A stretch of 64,000 nt of DNA from Phenylobacterium aquaticum (GTDB lineage: Bacteria; Pseudomonadota; Alphaproteobacteria; Caulobacterales; Caulobacteraceae). A program made the translations under genes and the position numbers. Location of the stretch: positions 1 to 64,000 of the forward strand of contig NZ_CANCLE010000004.1 in assembly GCF_947378715.1 (NCBI RefSeq), given 5' to 3'. This document shows, piece after piece, positions 1 through 8,523 of this stretch (its first letter is position 1; the number at the start of each line of letters is the position of its first letter). Under the pieces are notes generated by a model. The model made no database searches. It was not told the DNA's origin and saw only the letters and a program-made list of their open reading frames with translations.

Positions 1-278
1 GCGGCGGCCTTGGCGGCCAGGTCGGAGAGATTGGCGCGCAACAGCCGGCGCGCGATCCGATCCGGCGGCTCGTCGGGCTGGAAGTGCACGCCCGCGACCA
101 GGGCGTCCTTGGTCACGACCAGATCGAACCCGGGTCGCGACGGGATGACTGCGGCGTCGTCCAGCAGCTCCAGCGCCTCGGGGGCGCCGCGCGTCAGGGG
201 GCGGAACAGCCGGGCGATCTGCCCGAACTCATCGGGCGGATCGACCTCGTCGGGCGGGGTGGCCTCAGGGCCGGACAT
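1..278 (-). CDS. thiL: Thiamine-monophosphate kinase ThiL, N-terminal part
   Basis: Partial gene: the start is in the window and the 3' end lies beyond position 1. About 92 N-terminal residues are visible. ThiL phosphorylates thiamine monophosphate to thiamine diphosphate using ATP in the cytoplasm. The family hallmarks are an Asp-Asp-Ala-Ala pair for Mg-ATP near residue 41, a Thr-Lys-Asp then Gly-Val-His-Phe block, and an Asn-Leu-Ser-Asp-Leu-Ala-Ala block at the cut end. The ATG at 278 overlaps the 3' end of nusB by 14 bases, which fits translational coupling as the last visible gene of the glyA-to-thiL operon. nusB-thiL adjacency is common in alphaproteobacteria. Confidence 0.88.
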   Translation of the reverse strand, partial: MSGPEATPPDEVDPPDEFGQIARLFRPLTRGAPEALELLDDAAVIPSRPGFDLVVTKDALVAGVHFQPDEPPDRIARRLLRANLSDLAAKAA

Positions 279-720
279 CCTGGGCCACTCCGTCCAGGGC
301 GCCGTTCACGAAGCCGGGCTCCGGCCCCTCGAAGAACGACTTGGCGAGCTCGACATATTCGTCGATCACCACCTCGACCGGCACGTCGGCGCGGTGGGCC
401 AGTTCGAAGGCGCCTGCCCGCAGGATAGCGCGGACCGTCGCGTCCAGCCGCTCCAGCCGCCAGCCGGTCGCCAGTCGCTTGACCACGGCGCTGTCGATCT
501 CGCGCTGGGCCCCGACCACGCCGCGCACCAGATCGGCGAAGAAGCCCTCATCGGCGGCGGCCAGCGGCGCGCTCTCATCGCCCTCCATGCTCCGGTCGAA
601 GCGATGCTCGGCGAATTCACGGATCACCGCCTCGACGCCGGCGCCGGAGACTTCCATCTGATAGAGCGCCTGGACGGCCGCCAGGCGGGCGACGGAACGG
701 GCCTGCTTGGGCTTGCTCAT
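265..720 (-). CDS. nusB: Transcription antitermination factor NusB
   Basis: The 151-residue protein has the usual NusB length. NusB binds boxA RNA with NusE (S10) in antitermination of rRNA transcription. Visible signatures are the N-terminal arginine-rich segment leading into Ala-Val-Gln-Ala-Leu-Tyr-Gln (residues 15-21) and the C-terminal helix with Val-Ile-Asp-Glu-Tyr followed by Phe-Val-Asn-Gly-Ala-Leu-Asp. Its ATG at 720 overlaps the ribH stop by four bases. The ribH-nusB order is widespread in bacteria. Confidence 0.95.
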   Translation of the reverse strand: MSKPKQARSVARLAAVQALYQMEVSGAGVEAVIREFAEHRFDRSMEGDESAPLAAADEGFFADLVRGVVGAQREIDSAVVKRLATGWRLERLDATVRAILRAGAFELAHRADVPVEVVIDEYVELAKSFFEGPEPGFVNGALDGVAQDVRP

Positions 721-1181
721 CGGGCCTGACCCGACAGCTGGCGCTTCAGGGCGATCATCTCAAGCGCCGCGCGAGCCGCGCGGCCGCCCCTGTCGCCCTC
801 GCTGGGCCGGGCCCTGGCCCAGGCTTGGTCCTCGTCCTCGACGGTCATGACGCCATTGCCGATCGCCAGGCGCTTGCCGACCGCCAGGTCCGTCAGGCCC
901 CGGGCGCTCTCGTTGGCGACGATCTCGAAATGATAGGTCTCACCACGGATCACCGCGCCCAGGGCGACATAGCCGTCATAGGCCTTGCCGCTCGGACCCC
1001 GCCCGCCCTCCTCCGCGATGGCGATGGCCGCAGGGATCTCCAGGGCGCCCGGCACGCTGATCACATCAAACTCGGCGTCGTGGGCGCTGATCACATCGGT
1101 GGCTCCGCGCAGCAGCTCGTCAGCGAGGTCGGAATAGAATCGCGCCTCGACCACGAGGATGCGGATCTTGTCTTCAAGCAT
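717..1181 (-). CDS. ribH: 6,7-dimethyl-8-ribityllumazine synthase RibH
   Basis: RibH condenses 5-amino-6-ribitylaminouracil with 3,4-dihydroxy-2-butanone 4-phosphate to give the lumazine precursor of riboflavin. The 154-residue protein shows Val-Pro-Gly-Ala-Leu-Glu-Ile-Pro (about 43-50), the Gly-Ala-Val-Ile-Arg-Gly-Glu-Thr segment with the catalytic His region (about 75-85), and a late Gly-Asn-Gly-Val-Met-Thr-Val-Glu block. It lies 27 bases downstream of ribE. In many relatives ribBA sits between these two genes, but here there is no room for it. Confidence 0.95.
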   Translation of the reverse strand: MLEDKIRILVVEARFYSDLADELLRGATDVISAHDAEFDVISVPGALEIPAAIAIAEEGGRGPSGKAYDGYVALGAVIRGETYHFEIVANESARGLTDLAVGKRLAIGNGVMTVEDEDQAWARARPSEGDRGGRAARAALEMIALKRQLSGQAR

Positions 1182-1208
1182 GCGTCGGTTCCTGTTCGAA
1201 GCGACCCT

Positions 1209-1799
1209 TTAGGCCGTTTCGCGCCAGCGGGCGAGATAGCGCGCCAGCATGTCGATCTCCAGATTGACCCGTGAGCCGACTTTGAGCGTCCCGAGCGTGG
1301 TCACCTCCCAGGTGTGGGGGATCAGATTGACCCCGAACAGGTCGTCCTCGACCTCGTTGACGGTCAGGGAAACGCCCTCGACGGCGATCGAGCCCTTGGG
1401 GGCGATGTAGCGGTGCAGCGGACGCGGGACCCGTACCTGCACCCGGTGTGACCCGCCTTCGCTGGTGATCGAGACCACCTCGCCCACACCGTCCACATGG
1501 CCGGAGACGATATGGCCGCCCAGTTCATCGCCAACCCGGGCCGCGCGCTCCAGATTGACCGGATGGCCCTCGACCCAGTCGCCGATGCTGGTCTTGGACA
1601 GGGTTTCGCCGGAGACCTCGACCGCGAACCAGCCCAGGCCCTTCTCGACCACGGTCAGGCAGCAGCCGGCATGGCTGATCGAGGCGCCGATCTCGACGGT
1701 CGACAGATCGAAACGGGTCTCGATCTCGAACCTGCGGTCGCGGTGGGTGTCGCGGACGGCGCGAACGCGGCCCACGTCGGTGACGATGCCGGTGAACAT
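1209..1799 (-). CDS. ribE: Riboflavin synthase alpha chain RibE
   Basis: Riboflavin synthase dismutates two lumazine molecules into riboflavin and the ribitylaminouracil. The 196-residue protein carries the two tandem lumazine-binding barrels: the N-terminal Met-Phe-Thr-Gly-Ile-Val with a Cys-Cys-Leu-Thr-Val strand (about 46-50), then His-Ile-Val-Ser-Gly-His-Val-Asp-Gly (about 95-103) with Gly-Val-Ser-Leu-Thr-Val-Asn. Length is normal for the family. Its ATG at 1799 directly abuts the ribD stop at 1800, so the genes are almost certainly co-translated. Confidence 0.95.
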   Translation of the reverse strand: MFTGIVTDVGRVRAVRDTHRDRRFEIETRFDLSTVEIGASISHAGCCLTVVEKGLGWFAVEVSGETLSKTSIGDWVEGHPVNLERAARVGDELGGHIVSGHVDGVGEVVSITSEGGSHRVQVRVPRPLHRYIAPKGSIAVEGVSLTVNEVEDDLFGVNLIPHTWEVTTLGTLKVGSRVNLEIDMLARYLARWRETA

Positions 1800-2444
1800 T
1801 CAGATCCTTTCGTAGCGCTCCCACAGGTCGGAACCGACCTCGCGGACGTCAACCCGCTTGAGGCGCGGGGCGTCGGAAAGCGCCGAGATTTCCAGATTTC
1901 CCATGCCGGGGCGGCCCTCGGCGCCAAGCACCAAGGGCGCGCGGAACCATTCCAGGGCGTCGACCAGGCCGGCGCGCAGGAAGCTCGCCGCGACCTGCCC
2001 TCCGCCTTCGACGAACAGCCGGGCCAACCCCTCGGCCGCCAGCAAGCGCACGACCGCCGTCAGATCCAGGCGACCATCGGCGCCGGCCGGCGACCGGATC
2101 ACCCGGACTCCCAGGTCCGTCAGGCGCGGATCAGCCGCAGCGGTTGTCACGATATAGGTCGGAATGTCCCGGGCGCCGCTCACCAGTTTCGAGCCCTCGG
2201 GCAGGCGTTGGCGGCTGTCGAGCACCACCCTGGCCGGCTGCGGCCCCTGATAGTCGGGAAGACGGACCGTGAGTTCGGGATCATCGGCCAGGGCGGTCTC
2301 GATCCCGATCAGCACCGCGTCATGCTGGGCGCGCAGGTCGTGGACGGCCTCTCGGGCCTCAGGCCCCGTGATCCAGCGGCTCTCCCCCGCCGCCGTGGCG
2401 ATCCGGCCATCGAGCGAGGTGGCCAGCTTCAGGGTCACCGACAT
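1800..2444 (-). CDS. ribD: Stand-alone RibD reductase domain (5-amino-6-(5-phosphoribosylamino)uracil reductase)
   Basis: The 214-residue protein matches only the C-terminal reductase half of bifunctional RibD. It starts directly with Val-Thr-Leu-Lys-Leu-Ala-Thr-Ser-Leu-Asp-Gly-Arg (residues 3-14), followed by a Trp-Ile-Thr-Gly block, His-Asp-Leu-Arg-Ala, Asp-Asp-Pro-Glu-Leu-Thr-Val-Arg and a Gly-Gly-Gly NADPH-binding turn near 167. The N-terminal zinc deaminase domain (His-Ala-Glu and Pro-Cys-x-x-Cys motifs) is absent, and the preceding gene does not encode it. The start overlaps the previous stop by one base (TGATG). The deaminase step must be supplied from elsewhere in the genome. The reductase assignment is solid; the symbol is by family. 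Confidence 0.85.
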   Translation of the reverse strand: MSVTLKLATSLDGRIATAAGESRWITGPEAREAVHDLRAQHDAVLIGIETALADDPELTVRLPDYQGPQPARVVLDSRQRLPEGSKLVSGARDIPTYIVTTAAADPRLTDLGVRVIRSPAGADGRLDLTAVVRLLAAEGLARLFVEGGGQVAASFLRAGLVDALEWFRAPLVLGAEGRPGMGNLEISALSDAPRLKRVDVREVGSDLWERYERI

Positions 2445-2833
2445 CAGTGCAGCACGCCTCGCACCGGCGACTTGATGAAGGCGCGATGGCCGCCGTCGGT
2501 CCGGGGCCAGTCCTCGCCGAAACTGTGGCCTTCCAGGAAGTCGATCTTGCCGTCGCGGATGAACAGCACGAAGCCCGCGCCGTTATCGAGGCCGTCGATC
2601 TCGGCATAGACGTCGTTGAGCTCGAAGCGCGGGGGCTCGAACCGCTCCGCCGCCTGGACGCGGAAATTCAGGAAGAAGCCCGCGCCGGTCCAGCGCCGCG
2701 AGGTCACGGTCGACTGGCCCAGCTGGGCGCGCAACAGATCGGCCTGGTCGGGGTGGGCTTCGATCAGCAGCTGCAGGACATCGGTTTCCAGGCCGTTGAG
2801 GTTCAGCTGGGTCGGCGCGGACCTAGCGGTCAT
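2444..2833 (-). CDS. Conserved hypothetical protein in the nrdR-ribD interval
   Basis: A 129-residue soluble protein with no signal peptide or membrane segment. I do not recognise the fold with certainty. The C-terminal half has alternating hydrophobic strands and a Gly-Ala-Gly-Phe-Val-Leu-Phe stretch followed by a [11 protein letters not shown] end, resembling small beta-sandwich proteins of unknown function. It overlaps nrdR by 11 bases and ribD by one base, so it is firmly inside the operon and is unlikely to be spurious. A link to riboflavin or nucleotide metabolism is only suggested by position. Confidence 0.75.
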   Translation of the reverse strand: MTARSAPTQLNLNGLETDVLQLLIEAHPDQADLLRAQLGQSTVTSRRWTGAGFFLNFRVQAAERFEPPRFELNDVYAEIDGLDNGAGFVLFIRDGKIDFLEGHSFGEDWPRTDGGHRAFIKSPVRGVLH

Positions 2834-3296
2834 CCTCGGCGCCTTCGTTCAGCCCTTCCTCACCCAGGAAAGTCGCGAATTCGCCGGCTTCCCGGAAGTC
2901 GCGATAAACCGAGGCGTAGCGGACATAGGCCACGTCATCGAGCGCCTTGAGCTGCTTCATCACCATCTCGCCCACCGCCGACGACGGCAGTTCCGTCTCG
3001 CCCATGCTTTCCAGCTGGCGGGTGATCAGGGAGATCATCCGCTCGATCCGCTCCGGCTCGATGGGCCGCTTGCGGGTGGCGATGGCGATGGAGCGCGCCA
3101 GCTTGTCGCGCTCGAACGGCGTGCGCCGCCCCGACCGCTTGACGATGGTCAGCTCGCGCAGCTGGACCCGCTCGAAGGTGGTGAAGCGGCCGCCGCATTC
3201 GGGGCAAAGACGACGGCGACGGATCGCGGCCCCATCTTCCGAGGGCCGCGAGTCTTTCACCTGGCTTTCGGCGTGGCCGCAGAACGGGCAGCGCAT
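2823..3296 (-). CDS. nrdR: Transcriptional repressor NrdR
   Basis: NrdR senses ATP/dATP and represses ribonucleotide reductase genes. The 157-residue protein has the N-terminal zinc ribbon with Cys3, Cys6, Cys31 and Cys34, an Arg-Arg-Arg-Arg patch just before Cys31, and an ATP-cone domain from about residue 49 to 139 beginning [10 protein letters not shown]. Length and motifs are canonical. It lies 42 bases downstream of glyA, a pairing common in proteobacteria. Confidence 0.96.
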   Translation of the reverse strand: MRCPFCGHAESQVKDSRPSEDGAAIRRRRLCPECGGRFTTFERVQLRELTIVKRSGRRTPFERDKLARSIAIATRKRPIEPERIERMISLITRQLESMGETELPSSAVGEMVMKQLKALDDVAYVRYASVYRDFREAGEFATFLGEEGLNEGAEDDR

Positions 3297-3338
3297 GATG
3301 TAGCCCCTCCCGGCCTACCGACCCCCTAGATAGAGGTA

Positions 3339-4628
3339 TTACCCATAGATGGGGAAGCGTTTCGTCAGCGCCAGGACTTCCGAGCGGACCTTGGCTTCCA
3401 CAGCGGAATTGTCGCCGCCCGCCGCGACACCATCGAGGACCTCACCAATCCACTTGCCGATCTGGCGGAATTCGCCCGGGCCGAAGCCGCGGGTGGTGCC
3501 GGCCGGCGAGCCGACCCGCAGGCCGGAGGTTTGCATCGGCGGCAGAGGATCGCCGGGAATGCTGTTCTTGTTGGTGGTGATCCCCGCCCGCTCCAGGGCC
3601 GCCTCGGCGTCGACGCCGCTGACGTTCTTGGGCGTCAGGTCGACCAGCATCAGGTGGCTGTCGGTGCCGTTGGAGACGATCTTGAAGCCGACGCTCTGCA
3701 GGCTGTCCGCCAGTTCGCGGGCGTTCTCGATCACCTGGCGGGCATAGAGCTTGAACTCGGGCCGCAGGGCCTCGCCGAAGGCCACGGCCTTGGCGGCGAT
3801 CACGTGCATCAGGGGCCCGCCCTGCAGGCCGGGGAACACGGCGCTATCGATCTTCTTGGCCAGCTTCTTGTCGTTGGTCAGGATCATGCCGCCACGCGGT
3901 CCCCGCAGGGTCTTGTGGGTGGTGGTCGTGACAATGTGGGCGTGGGGGAATGGGTTCGGATATTCGCCGGCCACGATCAGCCCGGCATAGTGCGCCACGT
4001 CGCACATCAGGATCGCGCCAACTTCGTCGGCGATCTCGCGGAATTTCTTGAAGTCGATGGCCCGCGAATAGGCCGAGCCGCCGGCGATGATCACCTTGGG
4101 CTGGTTGGCGCGCGCCACCTCGGCGGCCTCGTCATAGTCGATCAGGTGGTCCTGGGCGCGGACGCCATAGGCGACCGGGTTGAACCACTTGCCCGACTGG
4201 TTGACGCTCTTGCCGTGGGTCAGGTGGCCGCCATGGTCGAGGTTCATGCCCATGAAGGTGTCGCCCGGCTTCATGGTGACCATGAACACCGCCTGGTTCG
4301 CCTGGCTGCCGGAGTGCGGCTGGACGTTGGCGAATTCGCAGCCGAACAGCTGCTTGGCGCGATCGATGGCGATCAGTTCGGCCTCATCGACCACCTCGCA
4401 GCCGCCGTAGTAGCGCTTGCCCGGATAGCCCTCGGCGTACTTGTTGGTCAGGGCCGAGCCCTGGGCGTCCAGCACGGCGCGCGAGACGATGTTCTCGGAC
4501 GCGATCAGCTCGATCTGGTCCTGTTGGCGGCGCAGTTCACCCTGCAGGATTTTCGAGATCGCGGGATCGCTGTCGGCGACGGGACTGGTGAAGAAGGCGT
4601 CGATCGAGTTGGCGGCGTGGACGGTCAT
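3339..4628 (-). CDS. glyA: Serine hydroxymethyltransferase GlyA
   Basis: GlyA is the PLP enzyme interconverting serine and glycine with tetrahydrofolate, the main source of one-carbon units. With the ATG at 4628 the protein is 429 residues, the expected size. It has Glu-Leu-Ile-Ala-Ser-Glu-Asn (40-46), [10 protein letters not shown] (68-76) and the PLP lysine Lys239 in a Thr-Thr-Thr-Thr-His-Lys motif. The open frame extends upstream to 4865, but that extension has no homologous character and would run through the divergent promoter region. An AAAGG ribosome-binding site precedes 4628. It heads the operon running to thiL. Confidence 0.97.
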   Translation of the reverse strand: MTVHAANSIDAFFTSPVADSDPAISKILQGELRRQQDQIELIASENIVSRAVLDAQGSALTNKYAEGYPGKRYYGGCEVVDEAELIAIDRAKQLFGCEFANVQPHSGSQANQAVFMVTMKPGDTFMGMNLDHGGHLTHGKSVNQSGKWFNPVAYGVRAQDHLIDYDEAAEVARANQPKVIIAGGSAYSRAIDFKKFREIADEVGAILMCDVAHYAGLIVAGEYPNPFPHAHIVTTTTHKTLRGPRGGMILTNDKKLAKKIDSAVFPGLQGGPLMHVIAAKAVAFGEALRPEFKLYARQVIENARELADSLQSVGFKIVSNGTDSHLMLVDLTPKNVSGVDAEAALERAGITTNKNSIPGDPLPPMQTSGLRVGSPAGTTRGFGPGEFRQIGKWIGEVLDGVAAGGDNSAVEAKVRSEVLALTKRFPIYG

Positions 4629-4794
4629 GGCGGGGGCCTTTCGGGATTCGGCTGGGCGCTCTTTAGCGCTATCGGCGCGCGGAACAAACTTCGGAACTAA
4701 GTGAGCGGCTGAAACGTTGTGCCCACGCCGGAGGTGCGCGGGCTGATGCGTCGGGCCCCGCCGGAAGAGTCGTCGCACAGAACAGGGGCGTGGA

Positions 4795-5226
4795 ATGAGT
4801 ATGGAACCCGAAGCCAGTGAGACTTCGGAAGGTGAGTTGCTTCGCTTGGGGGTCGACATCGTCACCGCCTATGTGAGCCGCAACAAAGTGGCCGCCGAGG
4901 CGGTGCCAGAGCTGTTGTTGACGGTTCACGGCGCCCTGAAGACCCTGGGTCATCCCGGCGTGTCGGCTGTCGAGGACCGGCCCAAGCCAGCCGTGCCGAT
5001 CAGCAAGTCGGTGCAGCACGACCACATTGTCTGTCTGGAGGACGGCAAGCGATTGAAGATGCTGAAGCGCTATCTGCGCTCGCGCTTCGATCTCAGTCCT
5101 GAGGACTATCGCAAGAGGTGGGGCTTGCCGGCGGACTATCCGATGGTGGCCCCGGCCTATGCGGCCAGACGCAGCGAATTCGCCAAGCAGATCGGCCTGG
5201 GCCTGGGCGTGCGGCGGGGCAAGTAG
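4795..5226 (+). CDS. mucR: MucR/Ros family transcriptional regulator with degenerate zinc finger
   Basis: A 143-residue DNA-binding regulator of the Ros/MucR family; in Caulobacter MucR proteins act with SciP in cell-cycle transcription. The diagnostic core is Val-Cys-Leu-Glu-Asp-Gly-Lys (79-85), Met-Leu-Lys-Arg (89-92), then [12 protein letters not shown] (109-120). The classical zinc ligands are only partly kept: Cys80 is present, but the second Cys is Asp83 and the two His positions appear to be Tyr93 and Arg97. The start at 4795 has an AGGGG ribosome-binding site about 7 bases away. It is divergent from glyA and convergent with hemA. Confidence 0.93.
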   Translation: MSMEPEASETSEGELLRLGVDIVTAYVSRNKVAAEAVPELLLTVHGALKTLGHPGVSAVEDRPKPAVPISKSVQHDHIVCLEDGKRLKMLKRYLRSRFDLSPEDYRKRWGLPADYPMVAPAYAARRSEFAKQIGLGLGVRRGK

Positions 5227-5362
5227 CGCGCCGCAGGACGGATGTCTGCGTTTCGGAAATGAAGTGAAGCGCCTGCGTCTCCGGTGAACCTGACGCGCCT
5301 TATGCGTCCGGCCGGGCGCGGGCGCAAGATCGTCCGATGTCGCGGCAGACCTAAAACGAAGA

Positions 5363-5391
5363 CGGCCGGCGAACCCCAGGTCCGCCGGCCG
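5363..5391 (-). terminator. Intrinsic terminator of hemA
   Basis: A perfect 9-bp inverted repeat (5363-5371 with 5383-5391, 11-base loop) lies 24 bases beyond the hemA stop. On the minus strand the hairpin is followed by a T-containing run with TTTT. The opposite strand has no U-tract, so it serves hemA rather than mucR. Confidence 0.7.
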
Positions 5392-5415
5392 CATTCCAAC
5401 GATCTGCAGCGTGGC

Positions 5416-6642
5416 TCAGGCCGCGTAGCCGCCGACGCGCTTGATGTTGCAGCGGGTCCAGAGCTTTTCCAGCGCACGCACCAGATCTTCCATCATGTCA
5501 TCCGTGTGGGCCGGCGACGGGGTGAAGCGCAGTCGCTCCGTCCCGCGCGGCACGGTCGGATAGTTGATCGGCTGGACATAGATGCCGTAGTCGCTGAGCA
5601 GGATATCGGAGATCATCTTGCAGTGGACGGGGTCGCCCACCTCGACCGGTACGATGTGGCTGACCGAGGGCATGACCGGCAGGCCGGCCTTGGCCATCCG
5701 CGCCTTCAGGGCGGCGGCGCGCTCCTGGTGGGCGATGCGGACCTCGTTGTGTTCCTTCAGATAGCGGATCGAGGCCACGGCGCCCGCGGCCAGGGCCGGC
5801 GGGATCGAGGTGGTGAAGATGAAGCCGTCAGCATAGCTGCGGATGGCGTCGACGATGATCGCGTCGGCCGCGATATAGCCGCCCATCACCCCGAAGGCCT
5901 TGCCCAGCGTGCCCTCGATGATGTCGATCTGGGCCATCACTCCATCGCGTTCGGCGACGCCGGCGCCGCGCGGACCGTACATGCCGACTGCGTGGACCTC
6001 GTCGATATAGGTCAGAGCGCCATATTGCTTGGCCAGCGCGATGGTGCCGGCGATGTCGGCGATGTCGCCGTCCATCGAATAGACGCTCTCGAACGCGATC
6101 AGCTTCGGCGCAGCCGGATCGGCGGCGGCCAGCAGTTCTTCCAGATGGGCCAGGTCATTGTGGCGGAACACGTGGCGTTCGCCACGGCCGGCGCGGATGC
6201 CCGAGATCATGGAATTGTGGTTCAGGGCGTCGGAGAAGATGATCAGCCCCGGCAGCACCTTGTAGAGGGTCGAGAGCGACGCCTCGTTGGACACATAGCC
6301 CGAGGTGAACAGCAGGGCGGCTTCCTTGCGATGCAGGTCGGCCAGTTCGGCCTCCAGCTCGACATGGTAGTGGGTGGTGCCCGAGATGTTGCGGGTGCCG
6401 CCGGAACCGGCGCCAGCCTCCTCGATCGCCTTGTGCATGGCGTCGAGCACGACCGGGTTCTGGCCCTGGCCCAGATAATCGTTGGAGCACCAGACGATCA
6501 CATCGCCCTGGCTGCCGTCATCCTGGGTCCAGGTGGCCCGGGGGAACTGGCCCCTGTGTCGCTTGAGGTCGGCGAAGACCCGATAACGGCCCTCCTGGCG
6601 AACCTTGTCGACAGCGGAGCGGAAAGCGTCCTGATAATTCAT
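5416..6642 (-). CDS. hemA: 5-aminolevulinate synthase HemA (C4 pathway)
   Basis: HemA condenses glycine and succinyl-CoA to 5-aminolevulinate, the first step of tetrapyrrole synthesis in alphaproteobacteria. The 408-residue protein is full length: Trp-Cys-Ser-Asn-Asp-Tyr-Leu-Gly near 51-58, the glycine-rich Ala-Gly-Ser-Gly-Gly-Thr-Arg (78-84), the Asp-Glu-Val-His-Ala-Val-Gly strand (214-220) and the PLP lysine at 248 in Glu-Gly-Thr-Leu-Gly-Lys. An FNR/FixK-type palindrome sits upstream, suggesting oxygen control, and an intrinsic terminator follows. hemB occurs about 4.7 kb away on the other strand. Confidence 0.97.
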   Translation of the reverse strand: MNYQDAFRSAVDKVRQEGRYRVFADLKRHRGQFPRATWTQDDGSQGDVIVWCSNDYLGQGQNPVVLDAMHKAIEEAGAGSGGTRNISGTTHYHVELEAELADLHRKEAALLFTSGYVSNEASLSTLYKVLPGLIIFSDALNHNSMISGIRAGRGERHVFRHNDLAHLEELLAAADPAAPKLIAFESVYSMDGDIADIAGTIALAKQYGALTYIDEVHAVGMYGPRGAGVAERDGVMAQIDIIEGTLGKAFGVMGGYIAADAIIVDAIRSYADGFIFTTSIPPALAAGAVASIRYLKEHNEVRIAHQERAAALKARMAKAGLPVMPSVSHIVPVEVGDPVHCKMISDILLSDYGIYVQPINYPTVPRGTERLRFTPSPAHTDDMMEDLVRALEKLWTRCNIKRVGGYAA

Positions 6643-6759
6643 CGAAGCTGAAACCCGGTCGCGCGTTTGACCATCTCGCGCAACGGCCGGTCCCCTTGTT
6701 GTGTCGGGCTTTTCGCACCCACGGTTTACGTTGTCTACAAGCGCCGGCGCCGCTGTCGC

Positions 6760-6773
6760 TTGATTTGCATCAA
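6760..6773 (-). promoter_or_regulatory. FNR/FixK-type binding site upstream of hemA
   Basis: The 14-base sequence TTGAT-TTGC-ATCAA is a perfect match to the FNR/FixK consensus (TTGAT, four bases, ATCAA). It lies in the mmsB-hemA intergenic region with its centre about 124 bases upstream of the hemA ATG, so it would suit an activator site for a promoter roughly 80 bases before the gene. Control of hemA by FnrL or FixK under low oxygen is known in alphaproteobacteria. Binding here is inferred. Confidence 0.7.
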
Positions 6774-6796
6774 CCGGATTGACGCTGAAGCTTGGG

Positions 6797-7684
6797 TCAG
6801 GGCGCCACGCCGCGAAACAGCTGCAGGATCGCCGAGAAATCCTTGCCGCCGGCGCCCAGCCGGTCGAACAGGGCGTACAGCGCCTCGGCCTGAGCGCCCA
6901 GCGGGGTCGTGGCGCCGGCCTTTGCGGCGGCTTCCTGGGCCAATTTCAAGTCCTTGAGCATCATGGCCGTGGCGAATCCGCCCTGATAGTCGCGGTTGGA
7001 CGGTGCGGTCTCCACCAGGCCCGGCCAGGGCGCGTAGCTGGTCAGGGACCAGCACTGGCCCGAGGATTTGGAGGCGATCTCAAAGAAGCGCTCCGGGTCA
7101 AGACCGAGCTTCTCGGCCAGGGCGAAGGCCTCGCAGACCCCGATCATCGAGATGCCGAGCACCATGTTGTTGCAGATCTTGGCCGCCTGGCCCGCGCCAT
7201 GGTCGCCGGCCCGAATCACCGCCTTAGCCATGGGCGCCAGCACCGCCTCGATGGCGGCGAAGTCAGCCTGCGCGCAGCCGACCATGAAGGCCAGGGTTCC
7301 GGCCTCAGCGCCGGTCGCGCCGCCGGACACCGGGGCGTCGGCGAACCGGAAGCCCAGGGCGGTCGCCTGGGCGGCGACGGCCCGGGCGCTTTCCACATCG
7401 ATGGTGGAGCAATCGATGAACAGGGCGCCGGGCTTGGCGTTGGGCGCGATCTCGTCCTGATAGACGGCGCGGACATGCGGCCCGGCCGGCAACATGGTGA
7501 TCACCACATCGGCGCCCGCCACGGCCAGGGCCGCCGAGGCCGCAGGATGGCAACCGGCCGCCGCCGCGCGTTCGAGCGCGACGGCGGACAGGTCGAAGGC
7601 CGAGACTTCATGACCCGCCTTGGCCTGATTGGCGGCCATGCCGCCGCCCATATTGCCAAGCCCGATGAAGGCGATACGGGTCAT
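6797..7684 (-). CDS. mmsB: 3-hydroxyisobutyrate dehydrogenase MmsB
   Basis: MmsB oxidises 3-hydroxyisobutyrate to methylmalonate semialdehyde with NAD in valine degradation. The 295-residue protein begins with the Rossmann motif Gly-Leu-Gly-Asn-Met-Gly (8-13), has the substrate-binding Asp-Ala-Pro-Val-Ser-Gly-Gly block near 117 and the catalytic lysine in Ala-Ala-Lys-Ile-Cys-Asn-Asn near 170. The hydrolase and dehydrogenase acting just before it in the pathway are encoded upstream on the same strand, supporting the substrate assignment over other members of the beta-hydroxyacid dehydrogenase family. Confidence 0.93.
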   Translation of the reverse strand: MTRIAFIGLGNMGGGMAANQAKAGHEVSAFDLSAVALERAAAAGCHPAASAALAVAGADVVITMLPAGPHVRAVYQDEIAPNAKPGALFIDCSTIDVESARAVAAQATALGFRFADAPVSGGATGAEAGTLAFMVGCAQADFAAIEAVLAPMAKAVIRAGDHGAGQAAKICNNMVLGISMIGVCEAFALAEKLGLDPERFFEIASKSSGQCWSLTSYAPWPGLVETAPSNRDYQGGFATAMMLKDLKLAQEAAAKAGATTPLGAQAEALYALFDRLGAGGKDFSAILQLFRGVAP

Positions 7685-7714
7685 GATGGTCTCTTCCCTG
7701 GTGGCGTCCGCGAC

Positions 7715-8467
7715 CTATTTCGGCCGCTGGAACTTGTAGATGAACTGGTCGGTGTGACCGCGAACGGCCGGATCAAAGACGTTCTTGGTGAAGTCGTCCT
7801 TGGGGTTGCGCAGCACGCTGCTCTCGCCGACCAGCTTGAAGCCGGCGGCCTCAAGTTCGGTCTTCACGATCGCCGGGTCGATGCGGTGCAGGGTGTTGGC
7901 GGCGTCCACCGGGGTGCCGGCTGGGGCCGCATGGTCGAGCACGATGTAGTAGCCGCCCGGCTTGAGGGCGTTGAACACCGCCTTGTTGACCGCCGCCACG
8001 TCGAGGTTCAGGCGGGTCAGGTGCAGGTCGTGATAGTTCTGCGAGGTCCAGATCACGTCAGCCGGGGTTGGCAGGGCCAGGCTCTGGAAGTTGGCGGCCA
8101 CGACCTTGACGTTGCCATAGTTGGCGTCGGCCGCGATGGCGTTCACCGCCGGCGGCTTGTCCTTGTTGGCGGCCTGGCCCTCGGAGATGATCGCATAGAC
8201 CGCGCCCTTGGGGCCGACGGCCTTGGCGAAGATGCGGGTGAAGTAGCCGCCGCCGGGCAGGAAGTCGCCCACGGTCTGGCCAGGCTTCACGCCCGCGAAC
8301 TCCAGCATCTCGGCCGGCTTGCGGTCGGCGTCGCGGGCGGTGTCCTCGGCGGGACGGCCCTTGTCGGCGACGGCGGCCACGATGGCCGCCGAGGGCTTGG
8401 CCCAGGCGGCGTCAGCCGTGCCCAGGGCCACGACCGCCATGGCGGCCAGCATCAGGTTGCGTTTCAT
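7715..8467 (-). CDS. Exported class I SAM-dependent methyltransferase-like protein
   Basis: With the ATG at 8467 the product is 250 residues and starts with a clear signal peptide (Lys-Arg, hydrophobic core, Ala-Trp-Ala cleavage near residue 24). The mature part has a Rossmann methyltransferase pattern: Val-Gly-Asp-Phe-Leu-Pro-Gly-Gly-Gly-Tyr-Phe-Thr as motif I, an Asp-Val-Ile-Trp motif IV region and a Gly-Gly-Tyr-Tyr-Ile-Val-Leu-Asp motif V. This matches the 'predicted methyltransferase' family often found with signal peptides in proteobacteria. A GGAGGA ribosome-binding site 5 bases before 8467 decides the start over the longer frame to 8626. SAM is not normally available outside the cytoplasm, so the real reaction is unclear. 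Confidence 0.8.
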   Translation of the reverse strand: MKRNLMLAAMAVVALGTADAAWAKPSAAIVAAVADKGRPAEDTARDADRKPAEMLEFAGVKPGQTVGDFLPGGGYFTRIFAKAVGPKGAVYAIISEGQAANKDKPPAVNAIAADANYGNVKVVAANFQSLALPTPADVIWTSQNYHDLHLTRLNLDVAAVNKAVFNALKPGGYYIVLDHAAPAGTPVDAANTLHRIDPAIVKTELEAAGFKLVGESSVLRNPKDDFTKNVFDPAVRGHTDQFIYKFQRPK

Positions 8468-8523
8468 CGGTTCCTCCCGTGAATAGGCGGCCCCGATACC
8501 ATCGCTCGGTCGGCGGCGTCCCA

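Noticed and set aside
1182..1208. FMN riboswitch near the riboflavin genes
   Set aside because: The gaps between these genes are too short for the aptamer, and nothing resembling it was seen upstream of glyA.
6779..8482. 567-residue plus-strand frame opposite mmsB and the exported methyltransferase
   Set aside because: It crosses two well-supported minus-strand genes and the intergenic gap between them.
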